Assembly (NCBI GenBank): GCA_902478865.1
Contig: CABSNA010000031.1
Coordinates: 1 to 10,950 of the forward strand
Origin: an uncultured Collinsella sp.
Lineage (GTDB): Bacteria > Actinomycetota > Coriobacteriia > Coriobacteriales > Coriobacteriaceae
Direction of reading: 5' to 3'
DNA length: 10,950 nt
Position numbers and translations under genes: made by a program. The notes under the pieces were generated by a model. It was not told where the DNA came from. It did no database searches and saw only the letters and a program-made list of their open reading frames with translations. Shown in pieces: positions 1 through 6,294 of the stretch (the stretch's first letter is position 1; each line of letters opens with the position of its first letter).

Positions 1-243
1 CGGTCTTTCATGCAGCAGGGGCTCTCAATGTTTTTATGTCCTGCTCATATCGTCTGTGCCGGCACTTTGGGACACTCCTTGTCATTGGTGCAAAGCAACC
101 TCTCCTCATTGCGCCAAGCGGCGTGTGCCGTTAAGCGGAGAGGCGTATTGTTGACCCATCGTTTGGGCATACAATGGCTATTGACTTGCTGCGGTGAAGG
201 CCTGTCCGCTCCGCAGCTGCTTTCTACGGTTAAAGGAGTATGT
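1..243 (+). promoter_or_regulatory. 5' region and leader of the adenine deaminase gene
   Basis: No convincing gene is seen here. The ade reading frame stays open upstream, but the region does not read like protein. A TACAAT hexamer at 170-175 could be a -10 element; the TTGACC at 151-156 lies only 13 bp before it, too close for a normal sigma-70 promoter, while TTGTTG at 148-153 has 16-bp spacing but matches the -35 consensus weakly. A 7-bp inverted repeat (GCTGCGG at 188-194, CCGCAGC at 211-217) could form a hairpin just before the ribosome binding site AAAGGAG at 232-238. No purine-riboswitch signature was recognised. The promoter call is tentative. Confidence 0.35.
56..91 (+). repeat. degenerate copy of the GGGGAC-type hairpin repeat
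   Basis: The palindrome GTGCCGGCAC (56-65) is followed by GGGACACTCCTT (69-80) and closed by GTGC (88-91), which can pair with GCAC at 62-65. The layout resembles the better copy at 3091-3119, where CTGCCGGCAG is followed by GGGGACAGTTCTT and GCAG. The core differs from the other copies, so this is a decayed or distant member at best. Confidence 0.4.
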
Positions 244-2064
244 ATGTCCGTTGAGGTCATGAGGTCTGTGATCGAGGCCGCCGAGGGTCGCGTGCCCGTC
301 GACACGCTGTTTGCCAACGCGCAGATCGTCGATGTGTACGGCCAACGCGTAGCGCCCGGTAGTGTTGCCGTCAAGGATGGCGTGATCGTCGGTGTGCTCT
401 ACGATGGTCGCGACGATGCCGCCGGTACGTATGAGGCTACCGAGGTCATCGATTGCCAGGGCCGCTATCTTGCCCCCGGTTTTATTGACGGACACTTGCA
501 TATCGAGTCTTCGAACATCCGCCCTGCCGAGTATGCGCGCATGGCGGCGACGCGCGGTACCACTACTGCCATTGCCGACAGCCACGAGATTGCCAACGTG
601 GCGGGGCTCGACGGCCTGCGCTTTATGATCGAGGACGGTCGTCGCGCTCCTATTTCCATCAAGTACATGATGCCCTCGTGCGTGCCCGCGCTGCCCGACG
701 AGCAGGCCGGTGCCGTCATCACCGCTGCCGATATGCAGGCGTTTTTTGCCGAATATCCGGGTGATGTCTTTGGTCTGGGCGAAATGATGAACCTGCCGGG
801 CGTCTTTATGGCCGATCCCGAGACCTGTGCTCGTATCGACGCTGCCAACCAGACGCCGTCCAAACAGGTCGATGGTCATGCCCCGCTCGTTGCCGGCAAG
901 GACCTCAACGCCTATGCTGCGGCAGGCATTATCGCCGACCACGAGTCGACGATTCCCGAGGAGGCGCTCGACAAGCTGTCTCGCGGCATGTACGTGATGC
1001 TGCGCGAAGGTACGTGCAGCCATGATCTGGCCAACCTGTCGCCGATGCTGCTGGAGAATCCCGCGCGCGCCCGCCGCTGCTGCTTTGCGACTGACGACCG
1101 CGCCCCTTCCGATGCGCTTGCAACCGGCATGATCGACAATGCCTGCCGCGTGGCGATTGAGGCCGGTATCGACCCCGTGGTCGCTATCTCTATGGCGTCC
1201 CTCTCCACGGCCGAGGCGTTTGGCCTGGATCACGGCTGCCGCGACCCGCGCGAGCTCCGCGGTGCGATTGCCCCGGGCAAGCGTGCCGACCTGCTGGTGC
1301 TCAATGACCTGACGTTTGCCACGGCTCCGCATCGCGTATATGCCGCCGGTGCTCTGGTGGCGCAGGACGGCACCTTTGTGGGCGAGATTGCACCCGAGAT
1401 GGCCGAGGTTGCGGCCCTTGCCGATGAGCTGCGCGCCTCCGTTAAGCTGCCGAAGCTTTCGCTCGACGTATTCGACTATGCCTTTAAGCCGGGCGAGGCC
1501 GTGATTGACGTGGTGCCGGGTAAGGCCATCACGGGTATGGCTCGCCCCGAGAGTGCCGAGGGTCTGCGCCGCATTATGCTGATTGAGCGCCATGGCCGCG
1601 GCGTGTCGCTGCAGGCCGAGGGCGCCGACGGCGACGGCCCCGCTGGCCTGGGCCTGGTCGGCAAGCATATCGGTCGCGGCTGGGTGCGCGGTTTCACCAT
1701 CACGGGTGGCGCCATTGCCTCCACGATCGGCCACGACTCGCACAACGTGTGCGTGGTGGGCGACAACGCGGCCGATATGATGGCGGCTGTTGAAGCCGTG
1801 GGCCAGGGTGGTCACGTGCTAGTGCGCAACGGCGAGGTCGTGGCTCGCATTCCGCTGGCGCTCGGTGGCCTTATGAGCGAAGGCGCGGCCGAGGACGTTG
1901 CCGCGCAGCACGACGACTTTATGGTCAAGGCGCGCGCCATGGGTATTGAGCCGCCGCTCGACCCCATCATGGGCATCATCTTCCTGCCCCTGCCGGTCAT
2001 CCCGACGCTCCGCATCCGCCCCGAGGGCATGTTCGACGTCACGACCTTCACCTACGCCGACTAG
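244..2064 (+). CDS. ade: Adenine deaminase
   Basis: The gene encodes a 606-residue cytosolic enzyme of the amidohydrolase superfamily that hydrolyses adenine to hypoxanthine and ammonia in purine salvage. Family motifs are in order: the metal-binding HLH within FIDGHLHIESS (residues 80-90), ADSHEIANV (111-119), GLGEMMN (177-183), VDGHAP (209-214), ADHEST (231-236) and ATDDRAPSD (282-290). The length fits the family, about 580-600 residues in E. coli and Bacillus. The start at 244 is chosen because AAAGGAG sits 5 nt upstream and the protein there begins like its relatives; the frame is open for 78 more codons upstream but these do not look coding. One small difference is a serine where many homologues have proline in D-P-H-E-I. 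The stop codon lies in the first base pairs of a downstream repeat. No neighbouring purine gene is visible, so it may be transcribed alone. Confidence 0.95.
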   Translation: MSVEVMRSVIEAAEGRVPVDTLFANAQIVDVYGQRVAPGSVAVKDGVIVGVLYDGRDDAAGTYEATEVIDCQGRYLAPGFIDGHLHIESSNIRPAEYARMAATRGTTTAIADSHEIANVAGLDGLRFMIEDGRRAPISIKYMMPSCVPALPDEQAGAVITAADMQAFFAEYPGDVFGLGEMMNLPGVFMADPETCARIDAANQTPSKQVDGHAPLVAGKDLNAYAAAGIIADHESTIPEEALDKLSRGMYVMLREGTCSHDLANLSPMLLENPARARRCCFATDDRAPSDALATGMIDNACRVAIEAGIDPVVAISMASLSTAEAFGLDHGCRDPRELRGAIAPGKRADLLVLNDLTFATAPHRVYAAGALVAQDGTFVGEIAPEMAEVAALADELRASVKLPKLSLDVFDYAFKPGEAVIDVVPGKAITGMARPESAEGLRRIMLIERHGRGVSLQAEGADGDGPAGLGLVGKHIGRGWVRGFTITGGAIASTIGHDSHNVCVVGDNAADMMAAVEAVGQGGHVLVRNGEVVARIPLALGGLMSEGAAEDVAAQHDDFMVKARAMGIEPPLDPIMGIIFLPLPVIPTLRIRPEGMFDVTTFTYAD

Positions 2065-2112
2065 TCATCGGGGACGTTCTTAAACGACTAGTCGTCGGGG
2101 ACACTCTTTGAC
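2059..2112 (+). repeat. Tandem pair of 27-bp hairpin repeats overlapping the ade stop codon
   Basis: Two adjacent 27-bp units (2059-2085 and 2086-2112) match at 22 of 27 positions. Each starts with the palindrome GACTAGTC and then shows a core, CGGGGACGTTCTT or CGGGGACACTCTT. The two GACTAGTC palindromes (2059-2066 and 2086-2093) can pair with each other, holding the core in the loop. The TAG of GACTAG at 2062-2064 is the ade stop codon. The stretch 2061-2110 recurs inverted at 3128-3177 with 41 of 50 matches. The style recalls REP elements mobilised by Y1/RAYT transposases; that link is inference. Confidence 0.75.
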
Positions 2113-2142
2113 GTGTCGCCTGACGCCGCGACCGTGAGGCCT

Positions 2143-2270
2143 CTGGCATGTGTGAGCTATTTGCCAGGTCCTTGTAACGTTTACGCCCGCGGAGTCTTAT
2201 TTGAGCTCCCTTTGGGTACGTTGGAATTGGATACACGTTCGATTCCAACAAGCCCGAAGGGAGCTTTTCT
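2143..2270 (+). promoter_or_regulatory. Structured leader with ribosome-binding-site-sequestering hairpin
   Basis: A small hairpin (CTGGCA 2143-2148 with TGCCAG 2162-2167) precedes a very strong one. In the large hairpin, 2204-2216 pairs with 2253-2265 over 13 positions with one G-T wobble; after a 3x3 internal loop, GTTGGAAT (2220-2227) pairs with ATTCCAAC (2242-2249). The 3' arm contains the Shine-Dalgarno sequence AAGGGAG (2257-2263) of the next gene, and the hairpin is followed by TTTT (2265-2268). It could block translation, act as a transcription attenuator, or end ade transcripts. A weak promoter candidate lies upstream: TTGTAA (2172-2177), 17 bp, TCTTAT (2195-2200). Confidence 0.6.
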
Positions 2271-3065
2271 ATGTTTAAACTGATTGCATCCGATATGGAC
2301 GGCACACTGCTTGACGAAAACGGCCAGGTGCCTCCCGAGACCTACGAACTGATTTTGGCGCTACACGAGCATGGCGTGCATTTTGCCGCATCGTCAGGCC
2401 GTCGTTACGACCGCCTGTGCGAGTTCTTTGCGCCCGTTCGCGACAAGATGGACTTTGTCGCCGCTAACGGCGCCCAGGTCTACGCCGACGGTAAGATGGT
2501 AGACCGTGAGGTGTATTCGCACCTGGCGATTCGAAGGCTCGCCCAGGCCGTCGCGACGTTTCCCAATCTGCATCTTGCGCTTTTTGACCGAACCAAGTCC
2601 TTCTTGCTCGATGACGAGTGCAAGTTCGTGCGTGAGGTCGATAAGGACCTTCCCAATGCCGAGCGCATTTGGGAGCTGCCCGATCCCAGCGTAAATATCA
2701 TCAAGGCGAGTATCTTTTGCGATGACGGTGCCGTTATGGACAGCGCTTACGTACTGCAGCGCGAACTCGGTCAGCTCTTTACTTTTGCGCCTTCGGGCAA
2801 CGCGTGGATCGATGCCATGCAGCCCGGCGTGTCGAAGGCCTCGGGCATCGCGCAGCTCGCGGAGCATTACGGGATTGGACACGACGAGGTCATGGCGTTT
2901 GGCGACTCGATGAACGACTACGAGATCATTCGCTTTGTCGGCACGGGCTGCGCGATGGAAAACGCGCGTCCCGCGCTCAAGGCGGTGGCCGATCGCGTGG
3001 TGGGTTGTAACCGCGACCACGCCGTCCAGCAGGAGCTCCGTCGCGTGCTGGAGAGTCTCGCTTAA
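2271..3065 (+). CDS. Cof-type HAD-superfamily phosphatase (first copy)
   Basis: This 264-residue soluble protein belongs to the HAD superfamily, subclass IIB (Cof/YidA-like), which usually dephosphorylates sugar phosphates, flavin mononucleotide or other small phosphates; the substrate cannot be read from sequence. All four HAD motifs are present: the nucleophile motif SDMDGTLLD (residues 7-15, with D8 and D10), SSGR (41-44), a lysine at 189, and FGDSMND (210-216) for magnesium binding. The cap lies between motifs II and III (about residues 80-185). Length is typical. The start at 2271 has AAGGGAG 7 nt upstream, inside the leader hairpin, so expression is probably controlled by RNA folding. 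It converges on a second Cof-type gene and is bracketed by inverted copies of the intergenic repeat. Confidence 0.92.
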   Translation: MFKLIASDMDGTLLDENGQVPPETYELILALHEHGVHFAASSGRRYDRLCEFFAPVRDKMDFVAANGAQVYADGKMVDREVYSHLAIRRLAQAVATFPNLHLALFDRTKSFLLDDECKFVREVDKDLPNAERIWELPDPSVNIIKASIFCDDGAVMDSAYVLQRELGQLFTFAPSGNAWIDAMQPGVSKASGIAQLAEHYGIGHDEVMAFGDSMNDYEIIRFVGTGCAMENARPALKAVADRVVGCNRDHAVQQELRRVLESLA

Positions 3066-3066
3066 T

Positions 3067-3120
3067 CCGGCAGATGGGGACGTTTCTTTTCTGCCGGCAG
3101 TGGGGGACAGTTCTTGCAGC
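3067..3120 (+). repeat. Tandem pair of 27-bp hairpin repeats after the first HAD gene
   Basis: Two units of 27 bp begin with CCGGCAG at 3067 and 3094, two bases after the TAA stop of the HAD gene. The cores are TGGGGACGTTTCTTT and GGGGGACAGTTCTT. In the first unit CCGGCAGA (3067-3074) pairs perfectly with TCTGCCGG (3090-3097), leaving the core in a 15-nt loop. The stem sequence is quite unlike the GACTAGTC stem downstream of ade, although the core is shared: the stem differs in sequence but pairing is kept. Confidence 0.75.
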
Positions 3121-3141
3121 TTTTTCGCGAAGAGTGTCCCC
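3103..3141. terminator. Candidate bidirectional hairpin between convergent HAD genes
   Basis: GGGGACA (3103-3109) pairs with TGTCCCC (3135-3141), and after a one-base bulge TTCTT (3111-3115) pairs with AAGAG (3130-3134) with one wobble. The stem arises because two repeat units face each other here. It sits between two convergent genes and could end transcription from both sides. There is no clean T-run after the stem on either strand, so terminator function is only plausible. Confidence 0.35.
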
Positions 3142-3177
3142 AACGACTCGTCATTCAAGAACGTCCTCAGTGACTGG
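3128..3177 (-). repeat. Inverted copy of the ade-distal repeat pair, after the second HAD gene
   Basis: Read on the minus strand this segment matches 2061-2110 at 41 of 50 positions with no gaps. It contains the cores GAGGACGTTCTT and TGGGGACACTCTT. It begins seven bases beyond the TAG stop of the minus-strand HAD gene. That stop also sits in a TAGTCATTGG string matching the TAGTCATCGG over the ade stop, so a further partial unit reaches the coding end. Confidence 0.75.
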
Positions 3178-3184
3178 CCAATGA

Positions 3185-4027
3185 CTAGGCGAGAGCGGCC
3201 ATGATGGTGCGGGCGACGCCGTCGTGGTCGTTGTCATATTCGGTGATGGCGTCGGCGGCCTCGCGGTCCTCGGGCTCGGCGTTGATCATGGCCATGCCGT
3301 GGCCCGCTGCCTGCAGCATGGGGATGTCGTTGATGTTGTCGCCGAACGCCCAAGCGTCGGCGAGACGCTCGCCCAGGTGCTCGCAGAGCCACGTGAGGGC
3401 CGTTCCCTTGGTGGCGCCCTCGCCCATGACCTCGATATTCATGGCGTACGAACGCGTGACCTCAATGTCTCCGAGCGTGTCGAGCTCCGCCGCGATGGCG
3501 TCGCGATCAGCCGGGTCGTGCCAGTACATGGCGATGCGCTCGAGCATCTCGACCTCGTCGATCTTGCTGTCGATATCCATGTCGATCGGTGTTCGTGTGC
3601 GCTTGAGCGAAGCCGCGATGTGGGGGTCGCCGCCGCAGAATTCGTCCAGGCGCGTGTAGAGCGAGCGGGGGAGGAAGCACTGCCCATCCGCGAAGATATC
3701 GAAGGTCACATCGTGGCCGGCGGCGATGCGATGGATGCGATGGGCGATGCCGCAATCGAGCGGACGGCTCAAGATGCACGTGGCGCGCGAGGCGTCGGTG
3801 GGCACATCGTCGTCGAGCTGCCAGACGCTGGCGCCATTGGCGCAGACGGCATAGTGCACGGCGGGATGGGCGAGGATGGGCTCAAAGATGCCTGACAGCG
3901 GACGTCCCGTGCAGGGCACAAATTCAATCCCGCGTCGAGCGAGCTCGTCGAGCATCGCCCAGGTGGCGTCGCTCATCTGCTTGTCGCTCGTCAACAGCGT
4001 TCCATCCATATCGGAAAACACAATCAT
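3185..4027 (-). CDS. Cof-type HAD-superfamily phosphatase (second copy)
   Basis: The 280-residue product is a second HAD subclass IIB phosphatase, clearly different from the first one. It shows FSDMDGTLLTSD (residues 4-15, nucleophile D6 and D8), PCTGRPLSG (38-46, motif II threonine T40), K207 in the GATKGTAL segment, and AFGDNINDIPML (227-238). The cap spans about residues 85-195. The start at 4027 has AAAGGG about 9 nt upstream. The gene lies downstream of citrate synthase on the same strand but behind a strong terminator, with only 25 bp between terminator and start codon, so it depends on read-through or on a promoter overlapping the terminator. Substrate unknown. Confidence 0.9.
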   Translation of the reverse strand: MIVFSDMDGTLLTSDKQMSDATWAMLDELARRGIEFVPCTGRPLSGIFEPILAHPAVHYAVCANGASVWQLDDDVPTDASRATCILSRPLDCGIAHRIHRIAAGHDVTFDIFADGQCFLPRSLYTRLDEFCGGDPHIAASLKRTRTPIDMDIDSKIDEVEMLERIAMYWHDPADRDAIAAELDTLGDIEVTRSYAMNIEVMGEGATKGTALTWLCEHLGERLADAWAFGDNINDIPMLQAAGHGMAMINAEPEDREAADAITEYDNDHDGVARTIMAALA

Positions 4028-4052
4028 TCGATGCAGCCCTTTCTGCTGGCAT

Positions 4053-4091
4053 AAAAAGCGTGGCCGAGGGCGGTGATGCCCTGGCCACGCT
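4053..4091 (-). terminator. Intrinsic terminator of citrate synthase
   Basis: On the minus strand AGCGTGGCC pairs with GGCCACGCT (4083-4091 with 4057-4065), extended by AGGGC/GCCCT (4082-4078 with 4071-4067) after a single-base bulge at 4066. The 6-nt loop is 4072-4077. A run of five T follows (4057-4053). It is a textbook Rho-independent terminator 23 bp after the gltA stop codon. Confidence 0.9.
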
Positions 4092-4114
4092 CGGGTTCTA
4101 TAACGGTCCGCGTC

Positions 4115-5533
4115 CTAGCGATCGGCGAGCGGCTTGTATTCCAGCGGCTCGATAACCGGGCGATACGCGGGACGGATGATGCGGTGCGCGCAGAAGAGCT
4201 CTTCCATGCGGTGCGCCGACCAGCCGGCCATACGGGCGACGGCGAACAGCGGTGTAAAGAGCGTCTCGGGCACGCCGAGCATTTTGTAAATAAAGCCCGT
4301 GTACAGGTCGATGTTGGCGCAGATGGGCTTGGTCATGCCGTGGTCGCGCATCACCTGCGGGGCCAGGCGCTCGATGCGCTCGATGAGCGCGAACTCCTCG
4401 CCCAAGTCCTTCTTGGCGGCAAGCGAGCGCGCGTAACGGCGGCAGACCTCGGCGCGCGGGTCGCTGAGCGTATAGACGGCGTGGCCCATGCCGTAGATGA
4501 GGCCCGTGCCGTCGAAGGCCTGCTTGTCGAGGATCTTGCCCAGGTAGGCCGCGACCTCGTCCTCGTCCTCCCAGTTGGAGACATGCGCGCGGATGTCCTC
4601 GTGCATAGACACGACCTTGGCATTGGCGCCGCCGTGGCGCGGGCCCTTGAGCGAGCCGATAGCCGCGGCGTAGGCGGAATACGGGTCGGTGGCCGAAGAC
4701 GACAGCACGCGGCAAGCGAAGGTGGAGTTGTTGCCGCCGCCGTGCTCGGCATGCAGCATGAGCATAACGTCGAGCAGCATCGCCTCATCGCGGGTGAACG
4801 CCATGCCGCCGCGCAGGACCTGTAGGATGGTCTCGGCGGTGGAGAGACCGGGCGTGGGGTGCGGCACGTGAACCTCGGAGCCGCGAAGCTTGGCGACCGA
4901 GGCCATGTGTGCGAAGGCGGCAATGCGCGGGAGACGTGCGAGCATGGAAATGGCGACGTCGATTTCGTGCTCGGGCGTGATCACGTCTGGTTCGGCATCG
5001 AAGGCGTAGAGCAGCAGTACGGCGCGCTGGAGCACGTTCATGATGCTCGACGACACCGTGGTCATAGGGAACTCTTTAACGTACTCGTCGCTTAGATGTC
5101 TAAAGGCGCCCAGGCGCTCGCAAAAGCCGTCGAGCTCTTCCTTGTTGGGCAGCGAACCCGTGATAAGCAGATAGGCGACTTCCTCGTAGCCGTAGCGATT
5201 CTCGGCCTGGGCATTGTTGACCAGATCCTCGATGCTGTAGCCGCGAAGCGTGAGCTTGCCCTGATCGGGCACGACCTTTCCGTCGACCTTGTTGTAGCCG
5301 TGCACATCCGAGATACGAGTGAGGCCCGCGACCACGCCCGAGCCGTCGGCATTGCGCAGGCCGCGCTTGACATTGTGCTCGACAAACAGGTCCTCGTCGT
5401 ACGGGGCGGTCGGCAGGCCGTGGTAGAGGCTTTCGCTTTCAGACGAAATCTGGCGGCTTGCTTCGTAATCCAGAACCAGTCGGCTCAAGTGGTCATCGAA
5501 GCGGTAATAGATTTTCTTGGCGTCGTAGGCCAT
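4115..5533 (-). CDS. gltA: Citrate/2-methylcitrate synthase
   Basis: This 472-residue cytosolic enzyme condenses acetyl-CoA with oxaloacetate to citrate, the entry step of the tricarboxylic acid branch that supplies 2-oxoglutarate. Family blocks are visible: LHAEHGGGNNSTF (residues 260-272, catalytic H264), GPRHGGANAK (297-306, H300), GMGHAVYTLSDPRA (348-361, H351 and R360) and the aspartate D409 in NIDLYTGF. The usual GHRVY reads GHAVY here, with the arginine replaced by alanine; this is seen in the sequence, and its effect is unknown. The protein is somewhat longer than the roughly 430-residue E. coli enzyme, with an N-terminal extension of about 60 residues. The start at 5533 has GGAGAGGAG 5 nt upstream. 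It follows the ACT-domain gene by 77 bp on the same strand, suggesting co-transcription, and ends at a strong terminator. 2-Methylcitrate synthase activity cannot be excluded. Confidence 0.92.
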   Translation of the reverse strand: MAYDAKKIYYRFDDHLSRLVLDYEASRQISSESESLYHGLPTAPYDEDLFVEHNVKRGLRNADGSGVVAGLTRISDVHGYNKVDGKVVPDQGKLTLRGYSIEDLVNNAQAENRYGYEEVAYLLITGSLPNKEELDGFCERLGAFRHLSDEYVKEFPMTTVSSSIMNVLQRAVLLLYAFDAEPDVITPEHEIDVAISMLARLPRIAAFAHMASVAKLRGSEVHVPHPTPGLSTAETILQVLRGGMAFTRDEAMLLDVMLMLHAEHGGGNNSTFACRVLSSSATDPYSAYAAAIGSLKGPRHGGANAKVVSMHEDIRAHVSNWEDEDEVAAYLGKILDKQAFDGTGLIYGMGHAVYTLSDPRAEVCRRYARSLAAKKDLGEEFALIERIERLAPQVMRDHGMTKPICANIDLYTGFIYKMLGVPETLFTPLFAVARMAGWSAHRMEELFCAHRIIRPAYRPVIEPLEYKPLADR

Positions 5534-5610
5534 GCGCGCTCCTCTCCGGGCCGCATCGGGGTGGCTTGCATGGGCATGCGCGTGTCAGGCAATCCCCGGC
5601 GGCTTGTTCG

Positions 5611-5898
5611 CTACAGGCGGTACATAAAGTTAAAGACGTCCTCGCGCTGGATGGACACGTTGACGCCCGAAAGCTCGCCAGCCTCGGCTAGCGCCTTCTG
5701 CAGCTCGGCGAAGTCGAGCTTGGACTCGGCGGTGTCGGCCAGCATGGTCATGGTAAAGATGTCCTCGATAATGGACTGCGTAATGTCGCGGATGTCGACG
5801 TTGGCCTCGCCCAGAACACGGGTGACGCCGGCGACGATACCGGGGCGGTTCTTGCCAAGGACGGTGATGACGATACGGGAGGACGAGATCTCGGCCAT
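5611..5898 (-). CDS. ACT-domain protein, UPF0237 family
   Basis: The 95-residue protein is a single ACT domain, a fold that binds amino acids or similar small ligands and controls enzymes or regulators. The start, ITVLGKNRPGIVAGVTRVL (residues 11-29), carries the ligand-binding glycine after RP, followed by ANVDIRDITQSI (32-43) and EDIFTMTMLAD (45-55); these are hallmarks of the UPF0237 group related to the GcvR amino-terminal domain. Family length is about 90 residues, so it is complete. The start at 5898 has AAAGGG 6 nt upstream. In many genomes this family lies beside a UPF0210 (PFL-like) gene; here the next gene on the strand is citrate synthase instead. The ligand and target are unknown. 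Confidence 0.88.
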   Translation of the reverse strand: MAEISSSRIVITVLGKNRPGIVAGVTRVLGEANVDIRDITQSIIEDIFTMTMLADTAESKLDFAELQKALAEAGELSGVNVSIQREDVFNFMYRL

Positions 5899-5945
5899 GG
5901 GAAACCCTTTCGCGTGATTGCGGCGCGCGCGGGGCGCTCCGCTAC

Positions 5946-5968
5946 GGTACAGTGTTCATCATTGTACC
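5946..5968 (-). promoter_or_regulatory. Candidate promoter -10 and overlapping inverted repeat upstream of the ACT/gltA operon
   Basis: On the minus strand a TACAAT hexamer (5966-5961) resembles a -10 element and would give a leader of about 55 nt before the ACT gene. It lies inside a perfect inverted repeat, GGTACA (5946-5951) and TGTACC (5963-5968), separated by 11 bp. No good -35 hexamer is found at normal distance; a T-run (5984-5979) occupies that area. The dyad could be a repressor site. Confidence 0.4.
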
Positions 5969-5989
5969 TGTCTGGCGCAAAAAAGGCGC

Positions 5990-6294
5990 GCTCGCTGCGG
6001 CGTTACATGCCTGCAACATGAGCGTAAGGGGGAAGGCCGTACGGGGAAGAGCCGTCTGGCGCGTGTCCGGCTCGTGTTGGGTTGATTTCCGATCTCAGCC
6101 GAACACATTGAGCGGACAGGCCGTTCCCGCAGTCAGCCGAACGCCTCCGACGGCTGATTCCGAACTGGAAGCGGAGGGCATCCCCGCCCTTCGGTAGGGG
6201 ATACCGCTCCGCGGCGCATGCCGCGGGCGGCGCCCCTATCGGACCACCGTGACCTCAGTTGGGATGGGCCCAGCACTGCCGCGTACTCGGTGAG
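5990..6294. other. Hairpin-rich non-coding stretch between the ACT operon and the recombinase remnant
   Basis: No credible gene is seen. Several inverted repeats are packed here: TCAGCCG (6133-6139) with CGGCTGA (6151-6157); AGCGG/ATCCCC (6170-6185) with GGGGAT/CCGCT (6197-6208); and CCGCGGC (6209-6215) with GCCGCGG (6220-6226) around a GCAT loop. TCAGCCGAAC occurs twice directly, at 6095-6104 and 6133-6142. It lies downstream of the recombinase 3' end, where an attachment or transcription end site would be expected, but no attachment core can be proven without the other end. Confidence 0.45.

Noticed and set aside
10..243. In-frame N-terminal extension of adenine deaminase (78 more codons)
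   Set aside because: The ribosome binding site fits ATG 244, the protein from there matches family length, and the extension has no family motifs or coding-like composition.
178..1815. Long open frame on the minus strand opposite ade (545 codons)
   Set aside because: It lies fully antisense to a clear enzyme gene and is rich in His/Arg/Gly/Ala, as expected from a high-GC shadow frame; no motif is recognised.
2220..2249. GTTCGATTCC string resembling a tRNA T-arm
   Set aside because: The surrounding pairing is a long leader hairpin with a 14-nt loop, and no acceptor, D or anticodon arms can be placed.
2394..3158. Minus-strand open frame opposite the first HAD gene
   Set aside because: Antisense shadow of a gene with all HAD motifs; its start lies in the repeat cluster and it has no recognisable domain.
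4073..4825. Plus-strand open frame opposite citrate synthase
   Set aside because: Antisense shadow; the minus strand carries all citrate synthase catalytic blocks.
199..6122. Shared 13-mer GGCCTGTCCGCTC at 199-211 (+) and 6110-6122 (-)
   Set aside because: A 13-base match in 11 kb searched on both strands is expected about by chance, and the flanks do not match.
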